From: UBA7359 sp964523895
Lineage (GTDB): Bacteria > Pseudomonadota > Gammaproteobacteria > Eutrophobiales > Eutrophobiaceae
DNA length: 64,000 nucleotides
NCBI GenBank assembly: GCA_964523895.1
Contig: CAZGBJ010000001.1
Location: forward strand, 104,259 to 168,258
Direction of reading: 5' to 3'
A program made the translations under genes and the position numbers. Shown here piece after piece: positions 57,989 through 64,000 of the stretch (positions are counted from its first letter, which is position 1; each line of letters begins with the position of its first letter). The notes beneath the pieces are model-generated. The model was not told the origin of the DNA, did no database searches, and saw only the letters and a program-made list of their open reading frames with translations.

Positions 57989-60802
57989 GTGTCAGAATTT
58001 GTCATTGGTCAGCGTTGGGTCAGTCATACAGAAACCGAACTGGGATTGGGTATTATTGTTGGCATTGAGGGACGTCGAGTAGAGATCAGCTTTCCTGCCG
58101 CTGACGAACAACGACTGTATGCAATAGATAGCGCGCCACTTACTCGTATAGAACATAAAGCGGGTGAGACTATCCATACTGAAGATGATCTAGCTTTTCA
58201 AATTGTGCGGACGGAAAATAAAAGTGGCCGAATAATTTATTATGCTACCGATAAAGAAGGTCAGGAACACGCAATCGATGAACTGGAATTAAATTGTTTT
58301 ATCGAGCTTACAACGCCGAAACAACGCCTTACTAGTGGTCAACTTGATAACCTCAAGGCTTTCCGGCTCCGTTGTGAAACACTACTACAATTACATCGTT
58401 TACAACAATCTCCTGTAAAAGGCCTGCTTGGTTCTCGAACAAATTTATTACCTCACCAAACTTATATTGCTCATGAAGTAGCCAAACGTTTTGCGCCACG
58501 CGTTTTACTCGCTGATGAAGTTGGTTTGGGTAAAACTATTGAAGCAGGAATGATTTTGCACTATCAATTACATACCGGATTGGCAAGCCGGGTTCTGATT
58601 ATCGTTCCATATACACTTAGCCACCAATGGTTAGTTGAAATGTTACGGCGTTTCAATTTACGTTTTGCCTTGTTTAATGAAGAACGGCTATATGCGCTTA
58701 ATGAAGAGGAAGGCAATCCATTTGAGAGCGAACAATTAATTATTTGCAGCCTGGATAATTTAACCAGTGACCCTGATTTATTTAATCATGCTCTGAATGC
58801 TGATTGGGATATGGTTGTTATTGACGAAGCCCATCACCTACATTGGACTGAAGGAGATGAAGGTCATGATTATCGTTGTATAGAATCTCTTGCGAATAAA
58901 TGTCGCGGCTTACTATTATTAACTGCGACACCGGAACAAGTTGGTGCCGCGAGTCATTTTGCCCGCTTACGTTTACTTGACCCCGCACGTTTCCATGATC
59001 TCGATAGTTTTCTAAATGAAGAAAAAGGCTATCAGCAACTTAGTGACATTGTAAAAATATTACTGGATGAGCCAGACAAGTCCTTAACAGATGAAATACT
59101 GGCATCGTTAAAAACTTACCTGGATAACGAAGCGCCTGCGGAAAATAATCCTGATATCCAACAACGCGAAAATATTGTTTCTAAATTGCTCGATCGACAT
59201 GGGACTGGACGTGTATTTTTACGTAATACACGTGAAGCAATAAAAGGCTTTCCTGAAAGAAAATTACACAGTACTCCTCTTGAATGCCCCGCGCTCTATT
59301 CTTCTCTCTCTGGTAAACAAACCCTGTTTCCGGAAATGGAAAATGATAACGAAGATTGGCTAAAACAAGATCCACGAGTGCAATATTTAATTGAATTGGT
59401 AAACACATTAAAAACTGAAAAAATACTGGTTATCTGTGCCAATGCAAAAACGGCTGCCAGTCTGGAAAAATACCTACAACTAAAGATGGGAATTCGTAGT
59501 GCTGCATTTTATGAGGGACTCAGTATTATCGAACGCGATCGTGCTGCTGCTTATTTTGCTGACACAGAAATGGGCGCACAAGTATTAGTCTGTTCCGAGA
59601 TAGGCAGCGAAGGTCGTAATTTCCAATTTTCTCATCACCTTGTCCTATTCGATTTACCATTAAACCCCGATCTTTTAGAACAACGTATCGGCAGACTGGA
59701 TCGTATTGGCCAAACAGAGGTCATTAATATTCATGTCCCTTACATTGAACATTCAGCACAGGAAGTGATATTCAACTGGTATAACAAAGGTCTTAATATC
59801 TTTCTGCAAAGCTGTGCAGCAGCCTATGCTATCTATGAAAAATTTAGCCTGCCACTAAACAAAGCACTTGATAAACCCGATACAGATATTAGCTCACTCA
59901 TCGATGAAACTAATACTTATACCAACACCGTTAAACAAGTCATGCATGATGGCCGTGACCGACTGATTGAATTGAACTCCTGCCGTAAAGACATCGCAGA
60001 AAATATTATCAGTACCATCAAGGATGAAGAGAACCCGCAATTACTGATGGACTACATGGAAGGTATGTTTAATACCTATGGTGTCGACCATGAGGAACAT
60101 TCTGAAAATGCATGGATACTACGTGCCAGCGATCATATGCGAACCGGCTACTTCCCCGGAATCAATGAAGATAGTTTTACCGTTACTTTTGATCGTAACA
60201 AAGCATTGAGCCGTGAAGATATGGTTTTCCTGAGCTGGGAACACCCAATGGTAGCCGAAGCTATTGAAATGGTATTAAAAAGCGAAATTGGTAATACCTT
60301 CATTACCACCATAGAGAAAGACGGTATCGAGCCGGGAACCTTATTACTGGAAACATTTTCAAGCATTAACGCCGTTGCACCAAAACAACTACAAGTTGAA
60401 CGTTACCTTCCCATTACGCCACTACGCACAATGATTAGTCAGGATAAAAAAGATTATTCAAAAGTATTGAGCCACGACAAACTTAATATACTCTGCATGA
60501 AAATCGAACGCCAAACCGCAAACGCGATCATCAAACAAATTAAGCCCGAACTGGAAAAGATGATCGACTTTGCCATCAAATTCAGCCAATCAAAATTACC
60601 AAAAGTTAAAGAAGAAGCACAACAACGAGTTGACATGTTACTAGGTGAAGAAATAAAACGATTGACACAACTACAAAAGAAAAATGCCACCATCCGAAAA
60701 GAAGAAATCGAATTCATGCAACAACAACACCATGCCTGCACCGAAGTAATCGCTAATGCGAAATACGAACTACAAGCAGTTCGATTAGTTATCGCTCAAT
60801 AA
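57989..60802 (+). CDS. rapA: RapA, RNA polymerase recycling ATPase
   Basis: This Swi2/Snf2 ATPase (937 residues; E. coli 968) frees stalled RNA polymerase after transcription. The N-terminal Tudor-like domains (1-110) are followed by motif I DEVGLGKTIEAG, DEAH box DEAHH, motif III LLTATPEQ, and the C-terminal helicase lobe with SEIGSEGRNFQ and EQRIGRLDRIGQ. It starts with GTG at 57989. Its last 130 bp are repeated at 61585-61714, on the far side of a higBA module. Confidence 0.95.
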   Translation: MSEFVIGQRWVSHTETELGLGIIVGIEGRRVEISFPAADEQRLYAIDSAPLTRIEHKAGETIHTEDDLAFQIVRTENKSGRIIYYATDKEGQEHAIDELELNCFIELTTPKQRLTSGQLDNLKAFRLRCETLLQLHRLQQSPVKGLLGSRTNLLPHQTYIAHEVAKRFAPRVLLADEVGLGKTIEAGMILHYQLHTGLASRVLIIVPYTLSHQWLVEMLRRFNLRFALFNEERLYALNEEEGNPFESEQLIICSLDNLTSDPDLFNHALNADWDMVVIDEAHHLHWTEGDEGHDYRCIESLANKCRGLLLLTATPEQVGAASHFARLRLLDPARFHDLDSFLNEEKGYQQLSDIVKILLDEPDKSLTDEILASLKTYLDNEAPAENNPDIQQRENIVSKLLDRHGTGRVFLRNTREAIKGFPERKLHSTPLECPALYSSLSGKQTLFPEMENDNEDWLKQDPRVQYLIELVNTLKTEKILVICANAKTAASLEKYLQLKMGIRSAAFYEGLSIIERDRAAAYFADTEMGAQVLVCSEIGSEGRNFQFSHHLVLFDLPLNPDLLEQRIGRLDRIGQTEVINIHVPYIEHSAQEVIFNWYNKGLNIFLQSCAAAYAIYEKFSLPLNKALDKPDTDISSLIDETNTYTNTVKQVMHDGRDRLIELNSCRKDIAENIISTIKDEENPQLLMDYMEGMFNTYGVDHEEHSENAWILRASDHMRTGYFPGINEDSFTVTFDRNKALSREDMVFLSWEHPMVAEAIEMVLKSEIGNTFITTIEKDGIEPGTLLLETFSSINAVAPKQLQVERYLPITPLRTMISQDKKDYSKVLSHDKLNILCMKIERQTANAIIKQIKPELEKMIDFAIKFSQSKLPKVKEEAQQRVDMLLGEEIKRLTQLQKKNATIRKEEIEFMQQQHHACTEVIANAKYELQAVRLVIAQ

Positions 60803-60847
60803 AAACCTAGTAGGACTAGAGTCATTCATCATACGAGCTAGAAAGTA

Positions 60848-60865
60848 TCCAAATTAATATTTGGA
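60848..60865. other. Small stem-loop after rapA
   Basis: TCCAAAT (60848-60854) and ATTTGGA (60859-60865) pair around TAAT, 45 bases after the rapA stop. It has no T-run, so it is not a convincing terminator. Nothing else is visible between 60803 and 60908. Confidence 0.4.
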
Positions 60866-60908
60866 ACCGGATATTCACAGAGTTTCGCGCGATTGACTGA
60901 TTCTTAAA

Positions 60909-60937
60909 TTGACACCTGTAACGTTTCTAGTTACACT
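60909..60937 (+). promoter_or_regulatory. higBA promoter and operator (next to rapA)
   Basis: TTGACA (60909-60914), a 17-base spacer and TACACT (60932-60937). The inverted repeat TGTAAC-N7-GTTACA (60917-60935) covers the spacer and -10, as expected for autorepression. The toxin ATG begins 6 bases past the -10, which places the transcription start at or beside the ATG. No ribosome site is visible. Confidence 0.75.
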
Positions 60938-60943
60938 CATAGA

Positions 60944-61222
60944 ATGATTAGGAGCTTTAAGCACAAAGGACTGGAGAAGTTTTTCCTGAAAGGAACTAAG
61001 TCAGGTATCCAGTCGAAACATGCTGAGCGTTTAAACCTGATATTAGGTCGTTTACACGCATCAACGGTGCCGAAAGATTTAGATCTACCTGGGTTGAAAC
61101 TACATAAGCTCAGCGGTAAACGTAAAGACATTTGGTCAGTTTGGGTTAATGGAAATTGGCGTGTGACCTTTCGATTCAATGGCAAGGATGCAGAAGTTGT
61201 TGATTATGAAGACTATCATTGA
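60944..61222 (+). CDS. higB: HigB-family toxin (next to rapA)
   Basis: This 92-residue RelE-fold toxin has RSFKHKGLEKFFLKG, GIQSKHAERLNLILGRL, LPGLKLHKLSGKRKDIWSV, GNWRVTF and C-terminal VDYEDYH, the HigB/GraT pattern. It is expected to cleave mRNA at the ribosome. It is more similar to the toxin at 62079-62357 than to the one at 48060. The module is enclosed by the two copies of the rapA 3' end. Confidence 0.92.
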   Translation: MIRSFKHKGLEKFFLKGTKSGIQSKHAERLNLILGRLHASTVPKDLDLPGLKLHKLSGKRKDIWSVWVNGNWRVTFRFNGKDAEVVDYEDYH

Positions 61223-61232
61223 GGTATATAAT

Positions 61233-61523
61233 ATGAAGATGCATAACCCACCACATCCAGGTAAAGTTTTGCGCGAGCTATGCATAGAACCTATGGGTTT
61301 GAGTGTTACTGCTGCGGCTGATTCACTTGGAGTAGCAAGAAAAACGCTTTCAGCCATTTTAAATGGACATTCGGGCATTAGTCCTGAAATGGCCGTTCGC
61401 CTTTCTCTTGCGTTTGGTACATCTTCCGAAAGCTGGTTAAATCAGCAAATGCAATATGATTTGTGGATGGCTGAAAAGAAGCGTAAAAATCTTAAAGTAA
61501 AAAAACTAAAAAAAGTGGCATAA
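61233..61523 (+). CDS. higA: HigA-family antitoxin (next to rapA)
   Basis: This 96-residue XRE-type antitoxin begins MKMHNPPHPGKVLRELCIEP and has the HTH LSVTAAADSLGVARKTLSAIL and SWLNQQMQYDLWMAE near the end, with a very lysine-rich tail. ATG 61233 follows GAGG by 9 bases; the frame is open further upstream but that part overlaps the toxin gene. It should form a complex with HigB and repress the promoter at 60909. Confidence 0.92.
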   Translation: MKMHNPPHPGKVLRELCIEPMGLSVTAAADSLGVARKTLSAILNGHSGISPEMAVRLSLAFGTSSESWLNQQMQYDLWMAEKKRKNLKVKKLKKVA

Positions 61524-61584
61524 CCATTATTCGGTAAGTTTGAATATAGACACTTTTAGTATCTCTAAACGTACCTGTCACCTA

Positions 61585-61714
61585 ACAAAAGAAAAATGCC
61601 ACCATTCGAAAAGATGAAATCGAATTCATGCAAGAACAACACCACGCCTGCACCGAAGTAATCGCCAATTCGAAATACGAACTACAAGCAGTTCGATTAG
61701 TTATTGCTCAGTAA
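61585..61714 (+). repeat. Second copy of the rapA 3' end (pseudogene fragment)
   Basis: These 130 bp match the last 130 bp of rapA (60673-60802) without gaps and with eight mismatches. The reading frame is preserved through the stop codon. Five of the mismatches are silent and three are conservative (Glu to Asp, Gln to Glu, Ala to Ser). The mostly silent differences suggest that it came from a functional rapA of a related strain rather than from decay of a local copy. It has no start and is not expected to be expressed. Confidence 0.95.
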
Positions 61715-61719
61715 TTTTT

Positions 61720-61801
61720 ATTTAACGTTTGAAATAAGGCGGCGCGCTTTTCAGCGGTTTGATCTTACCCCGAAATAATTGACACTTATGCGGCGTTAAT
61801 T
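61720..61801 (-). repeat. Candidate integron attC site, HigBA cassette
   Basis: Read on the minus strand the structure starts with R''-like AATTAAC (61795-61801), inside the last codons of higA, and ends with GTTAAAT (61720-61726), a perfect GTTRRRY R' box. After 6-7 unpaired bases both sides carry ATAAG/CTTAT. The central pairing is weaker than in the sites at 62395 and 63127, so this site is less certain. Confidence 0.5.
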
Positions 61802-62079
61802 TGAACCTTATGAACACTGCCAAGTTTAATGCGCTTTTTGGCTTGCCATAAATCATATGCGTCTTGCATAGAAAGCCAGCTTTCAGGGCTACGACCGAGT
61901 GCTTTTGAAAGGCGAAGCGCCATTTCGGGGCTAACGCCACTTTGAGTTTTTAAAACCCTATTGAGCGTAGATGCTGCCACATTAAGTTGCCCTGCTAAAT
62001 AACGACAACTTAAATCAAATGGCTCCATGTATGTAGCTTGAATGAACTCACCAGGGTGTGGGGGATTGTGCATAGCCAT
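61786..62079 (-). CDS. higA: HigA-family antitoxin (cassette)
   Basis: This 97-residue XRE-type antitoxin begins MAMHNPPHPGEFIQATYMEP. The HTH is LSCRYLAGQLNVAASTLNRVL, and SWLSMQDAYDLWQAKKRIKL follows. It overlaps the upstream toxin stop (TAATG). The end of the gene lies inside the candidate attC at 61720-61801, a usual sign of an integron cassette gene. Confidence 0.92.
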   Translation of the reverse strand: MAMHNPPHPGEFIQATYMEPFDLSCRYLAGQLNVAASTLNRVLKTQSGVSPEMALRLSKALGRSPESWLSMQDAYDLWQAKKRIKLGSVHKVQINAA

Positions 62080-62357
62080 TAGTGATAATCCTCGTAGTTT
62101 ACGATATAAATAATGCCATCGGAGAACTCAAAAGTAATGCGCCAATTTGCATTTACAGTTATTGACCAGCACCCTTTGAGACTACCTTTCAGTTGATGTA
62201 ACCGATAGCCCGGGATATCAAGATCCTCAATGTGGTATGCGGTATCCAAGGCTATAAGCTGCATGCGTAATTTTTTAGCATGTTTTGCTTGAATGCCTTT
62301 TGTACTGCCAGAGGAATAGAACTTCTCTAGACCTTTGTGTTTGAAGGACTTGATCAT
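62079..62357 (-). CDS. higB: HigB-family toxin (cassette)
   Basis: This 92-residue RelE-fold toxin has KSFKHKGLEKFYSSGSTKG, GYRLHQLKGSLKGCWSITV, ANWRITFEF and C-terminal VNYEDYH. Upstream on the minus strand TTGATA and an AACTAT/TATATAA region lie close to the ATG, with a GTTGCGCAAC palindrome between them that may be the operator. It begins 38 bases after the candidate attC at 62395-62457, so it fits the first gene of a cassette. Confidence 0.92.
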   Translation of the reverse strand: MIKSFKHKGLEKFYSSGSTKGIQAKHAKKLRMQLIALDTAYHIEDLDIPGYRLHQLKGSLKGCWSITVNANWRITFEFSDGIIYIVNYEDYH

Positions 62358-62394
62358 TTATATAGTTTAGCACGTTGCGCAACAGTATCAAGAA

Positions 62395-62457
62395 GCATAA
62401 CGTTTGAACTAACTTGCGCGCGATTTTTGCGCGTGAAAGTTTAGTGATTTGTTAGAA
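62395..62457 (-). repeat. Integron-type attC site
   Basis: On the minus strand TTCTAAC (62451-62457, R'') and GTTATGC (62395-62401, R') bound a 63-bp imperfect palindrome. Inside the R boxes, five- and six-base unpaired spacers (AAATC, GTTTGA) are followed by matching L arms ACTAAACTT and ACTAACTT with one extrahelical base. The GC-rich centre then forms a hairpin. This is the standard attC architecture. It lies directly after the stop of the antitoxin gene at 62464. Confidence 0.75.
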
Positions 62458-62463
62458 GCAGTG

Positions 62464-62757
62464 TTAATGAGCTGCTTGAACAGTGATTTGCAATCCAAGA
62501 GCTTTTGCCACTTTTGTTACTGTAGCAAAAGTAGGGTTTCCATCGTCAGACAGTGCTTTATATAATCCTTCACGAGTTATACCAGTATCTCTTGAAAGTT
62601 GACTCATGTTTTTTGCTCGTGCAATAACGCCTAATGCATGTACGATGAAAGCAGGGTCATCATCTGCTTCTTCAAAGCACGCTTCTAAGTATAGTTTTAT
62701 ATCTTCGTCACTTTGTAAGTGTTCTGCTGAATCCCAGCGAGTAGTTTTAATAATCAT
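62464..62757 (-). CDS. XRE-family antitoxin of a RelE-type module
   Basis: This 97-residue protein of the addiction-module antidote family (COG3636-like) has DEDIKLYLEACFEEADDDPAF, HTH MSQLSRDTGITREGLYKALS and FATVTKVAKALGLQI. It should bind its toxin and repress the promoter at 63064-63092. It overlaps the toxin reading frame by 4 bases. Because the toxin gene is frameshifted, the antitoxin may survive alone. Confidence 0.9.
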   Translation of the reverse strand: MIIKTTRWDSAEHLQSDEDIKLYLEACFEEADDDPAFIVHALGVIARAKNMSQLSRDTGITREGLYKALSDDGNPTFATVTKVAKALGLQITVQAAH

Positions 62758-63057
62758 AACTCATACCTCAATTGCTTAGCAATTTCTTTAGCTTTAGCGA
62801 TATCTGTCTGCTGTGATGATTTATCGCCACCAGATAGAAGAATTACTACAACAGAATTGTGTTTAACAAAATATACTCTGTATCTTGGTCCGTAAAATAT
62901 TCGTAATTCACTAACACCTTCACTAATAGGGGATACATCACCGAAATTACCCATTTCAACTCTGTCTATTCGTGCCTGGATACGGGCTTTAGCCTTTCGG
63001 TCTTTGAGACCGACGAATCATTTTATCAAACACTTCCGTTGTTTTAACTTCTACCAT
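62754..63057 (-). pseudogene. RelE/ParE-family toxin with a one-base frameshift
   Basis: From ATG 63057 the frame reads VEVKTTEVFDKMIR and then goes out of frame to a stop at 62989. One base further on, the expected family sequence resumes (GLKDRKAKARIQARID ... ELRIFYGPRYRVYFVK ... LLSGGDKSSQQTDI) and runs to 62754. Removing one base near 63012 (the extra C in CGTCGGT) restores a continuous protein of about 100 residues typical of COG3657 toxins. An internal ATG at 62954 could give only a 66-residue fragment without the N-terminus. It could also be an assembly error. Confidence 0.88.
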
Positions 63058-63092
63058 GTGTAAACTATAGTTTACACATATGGGTTTGTCAA
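63056..63092 (-). promoter_or_regulatory. Toxin-antitoxin promoter with perfect palindromic operator
   Basis: On the minus strand TTGACA (63087-63092), a 17-base spacer and TATAGT (63064-63069) form a near-consensus promoter. A 24-bp perfect palindrome (63056-63079; half-site ATGTGTAAACTA) covers the -10 and the toxin start codon. Start of transcription would be at or next to ATG 63057, giving a leaderless mRNA. Confidence 0.85.
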
Positions 63093-63126
63093 CTGTGGTT
63101 TACAATTGGATTGCTATGGTAAAGCC

Positions 63127-63223
63127 TTTTAACGCCTTGCTCAGCGGCAGTTTAAAGTGGCACGTTTTTGCGAAAGCAAAACAAGTGACGCTTTAAACTG
63201 TCCGCTGGAGCTATTTGTTAGCA
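63127..63223 (-). repeat. Integron-type attC site
   Basis: On the minus strand TGCTAAC (63217-63223, R'') and GTTAAAA (63127-63133, R') bound a 97-bp structure. Each R box is followed by a five-base spacer (AAATA, GCCTT) and then by L arms GCTCCAGCGG and GCTCAGCGG, which differ by one extrahelical base. The pairing continues through CAGTTTAAAG on both sides. R'' lies in the last codons of the membrane-protein gene (Ala-Asn-Lys-stop), as is usual for cassettes. Confidence 0.88.
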
Positions 63224-63609
63224 CCAGCATAAAACACCCAAAACAACAGCGAGGCTGAAAAACCACCTAGACCAAAAAATAAGGCCATATCATACGGCGG
63301 CGGTTTGTAACCTATTGCTGGGATTGCCCAAGATGCTCCAGCAAGTGTTCCTATGCATACAACCACCCACCCTTTAAAACAACCGATTCGACTAAGCATG
63401 ATGGCAAGTGGTGCGCCCACAATAAAAGCGGTTGGCAGCATAAACATCAGGTACGTCAACGCAAGCAACGGAGTATATGGTAGAACCTCCATCGTAAGAC
63501 CATGAGGACCATTCCAGTAATGCAACATTGCTAGAATCTGTGCGCTCACTGCCGTGCCTATTACTATGGCTAGACTAAAGCGTTTCCATTTGATGCTCGT
63601 TGTTTCCAT
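63211..63609 (-). CDS. Hypothetical four-helix membrane protein (cassette)
   Basis: This 132-residue protein has a short basic N-terminus (SIKWKRF) and four hydrophobic segments at about 11-30, 46-70, 80-98 and 107-128. It has two cysteines and no catalytic motif that I recognise. It does not match a family I know. It lies alone between two attC-like structures and its stop is inside the attC at 63127-63223, so it fits a single-gene integron cassette. Function unknown. Confidence 0.75.
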   Translation of the reverse strand: METTSIKWKRFSLAIVIGTAVSAQILAMLHYWNGPHGLTMEVLPYTPLLALTYLMFMLPTAFIVGAPLAIMLSRIGCFKGWVVVCIGTLAGASWAIPAIGYKPPPYDMALFFGLGGFSASLLFWVFYAGANK

Positions 63610-63615
63610 ATTTTG

Positions 63616-63680
63616 CGCTAACAGTATGTTATATGGACGCGGCTTAGCACGTTAAACATGGATTCCATATAGTGTTAATA
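63616..63680 (-). repeat. Possible integron attC site upstream of the membrane protein
   Basis: On the minus strand TATTAAC (63674-63680) and GTTAGCG (63616-63622) bound a structure whose arms share TATATGGA / TCCATATA. Spacer lengths between R and L differ (2 and 7 bases), and a perfect R''-like GTTTAAC sits inside it (63651-63657). It is in the right place for the border of the membrane-protein cassette but is weaker than the two sites downstream. Confidence 0.45.
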
Positions 63681-63807
63681 AGGTGGAAAGAACAAGTCAT
63701 TATTTTTCAATCCTTTATCCCCATTCCTTCCTGGTTTGTGATGCTATAAAGACTATCACATCAATTTAGTAGCAGCGAGGCTTGGTTTTGATTCCCCTTA
63801 TTGTTTG

Positions 63808-63918
63808 CCTCGTTCTTGTTTTATTTTAAATGGTTGAGCAACATGAATGTTGCGAAAGCGTATTGACGACAGGGATGTCGTCTATGCGCGTACCATTTAA
63901 AATAGAACAAGAATGAGG
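63808..63918. repeat. Large branched palindromic element
   Basis: Outer arms 63808-63834 and 63892-63918 match at 25 of 27 positions when inverted. Inside are two further hairpins: GCAACAT-GA-ATGTTGC (63838-63853) and GACGACA-GGGA-TGTCGTC (63865-63882). The whole 111 bp can fold as a multi-branched cruciform. The two inner hairpins share the pattern ACA-N-G-N-ATGT, which suggests a REP/BIME-like repeat unit. No coding function is visible. The stretch 63681-63807 holds nothing else that I recognise. Confidence 0.85.
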
Positions 63919-63959
63919 GTATCCGCAGGACAAGCTATTGGTGTGGTGTACGAACAAGG

Positions 63960-63996
63960 ACATAGGTAACAAAAAAGTACAGGCACATGGGTTACA
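63960..63996 (+). repeat. Direct repeat pair, possible insertion-sequence end
   Basis: ACATAGGTAACA (63960-63971) and ACATGGGTTACA (63985-63996) match at 10 of 12 positions, 25 bp apart. Tandem motifs of this sort ending in TTACA/TGTAA resemble the terminal transposase-binding sites of some IS481-type elements, but no transposase is in view and the window ends here. The assignment is weak. Confidence 0.3.
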
Positions 63997-64000
63997 CTTT

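Noticed and set aside
61515..61590. An attC site after the higBA pair next to rapA
   Set aside because: GCATAAC is present after higA but no matching GTTRRRY box or L-arm pairing follows, so this pair does not look like a cassette.
1..64000. CRISPR array, tRNA genes or prophage
   Set aside because: No regularly spaced direct repeats, no cloverleaf-like sequences with CCA ends and no phage structural genes were seen in either strand; a tRNAscan or CRISPR finder run would settle this.

Overview
The window is a chromosomal segment of a gammaproteobacterium with a moderately AT-rich genome. The evidence is gene content and order: bamD-rluD-pgeF-clpB, pilB-pilC-pilD-coaE-zapD-yacG, a complete mraZ-to-lpxC division and cell wall (dcw) cluster, and the rnpB/rsmI-lpoA-yraN-diaA-dolP block are all gammaproteobacterial arrangements. 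I cannot place it below class level. No tRNA, rRNA other than RNase P RNA, CRISPR array, prophage or complete transposase was seen.

Layout. 1-4505: two tandem type IV pilins with their PilS/PilR two-component system; the first pilin has a clear sigma-54 promoter and an intrinsic terminator. 4690-15207: central metabolism and housekeeping (sucCD, nadE, bamD, rluD, pgeF, a glutamate dehydrogenase, and clpB behind a sigma-32-type promoter). 15353-20940: pilus motor, platform and prepilin peptidase (pilBCD) with coaE, zapD and yacG. 20973-28303: Nudix/ThiE fusion, argJ, secA, an M23 peptidase, dciA and lpxC. 28441-46123: the dcw cluster on the minus strand, driven by a promoter with three 10-bp-spaced MraZ boxes. 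46420-50688: small genes, RNase P RNA, a HigBA module, rsgA (apparently with an ATT start), a small membrane protein and rsmI. 50783-60802: lpoA, yraN, diaA, dolP, a macrodomain enzyme, a DUF255/DsbD-alpha fusion, a spermidine-synthase-like protein and rapA.

60803-64000 is accessory DNA. A plus-strand higBA pair sits between the end of rapA and a second, about 94 percent identical copy of the last 130 bp of rapA. Immediately after this copy comes a minus-strand array of small genes separated by structures that fit integron attC sites: a HigBA pair, a second type of toxin-antitoxin pair whose toxin is broken by one inserted base, and a four-helix membrane protein. No integrase gene lies in the window. 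The array ends near a large branched palindrome and a short pair of direct repeats.

Most worth following up: the attC-bordered cassette array without integrase and its uncharacterised membrane protein, the rapA 3'-end duplication around higBA, the shared TGTAA/TTACA operator and near-leaderless promoter design of three toxin-antitoxin modules, a 26-bp inverted repeat filling the ftsI-murE gap and covering the murE ribosome binding site, a PilB motor ATPase without its zinc-binding cysteines, and the apparent ATT start of rsgA.
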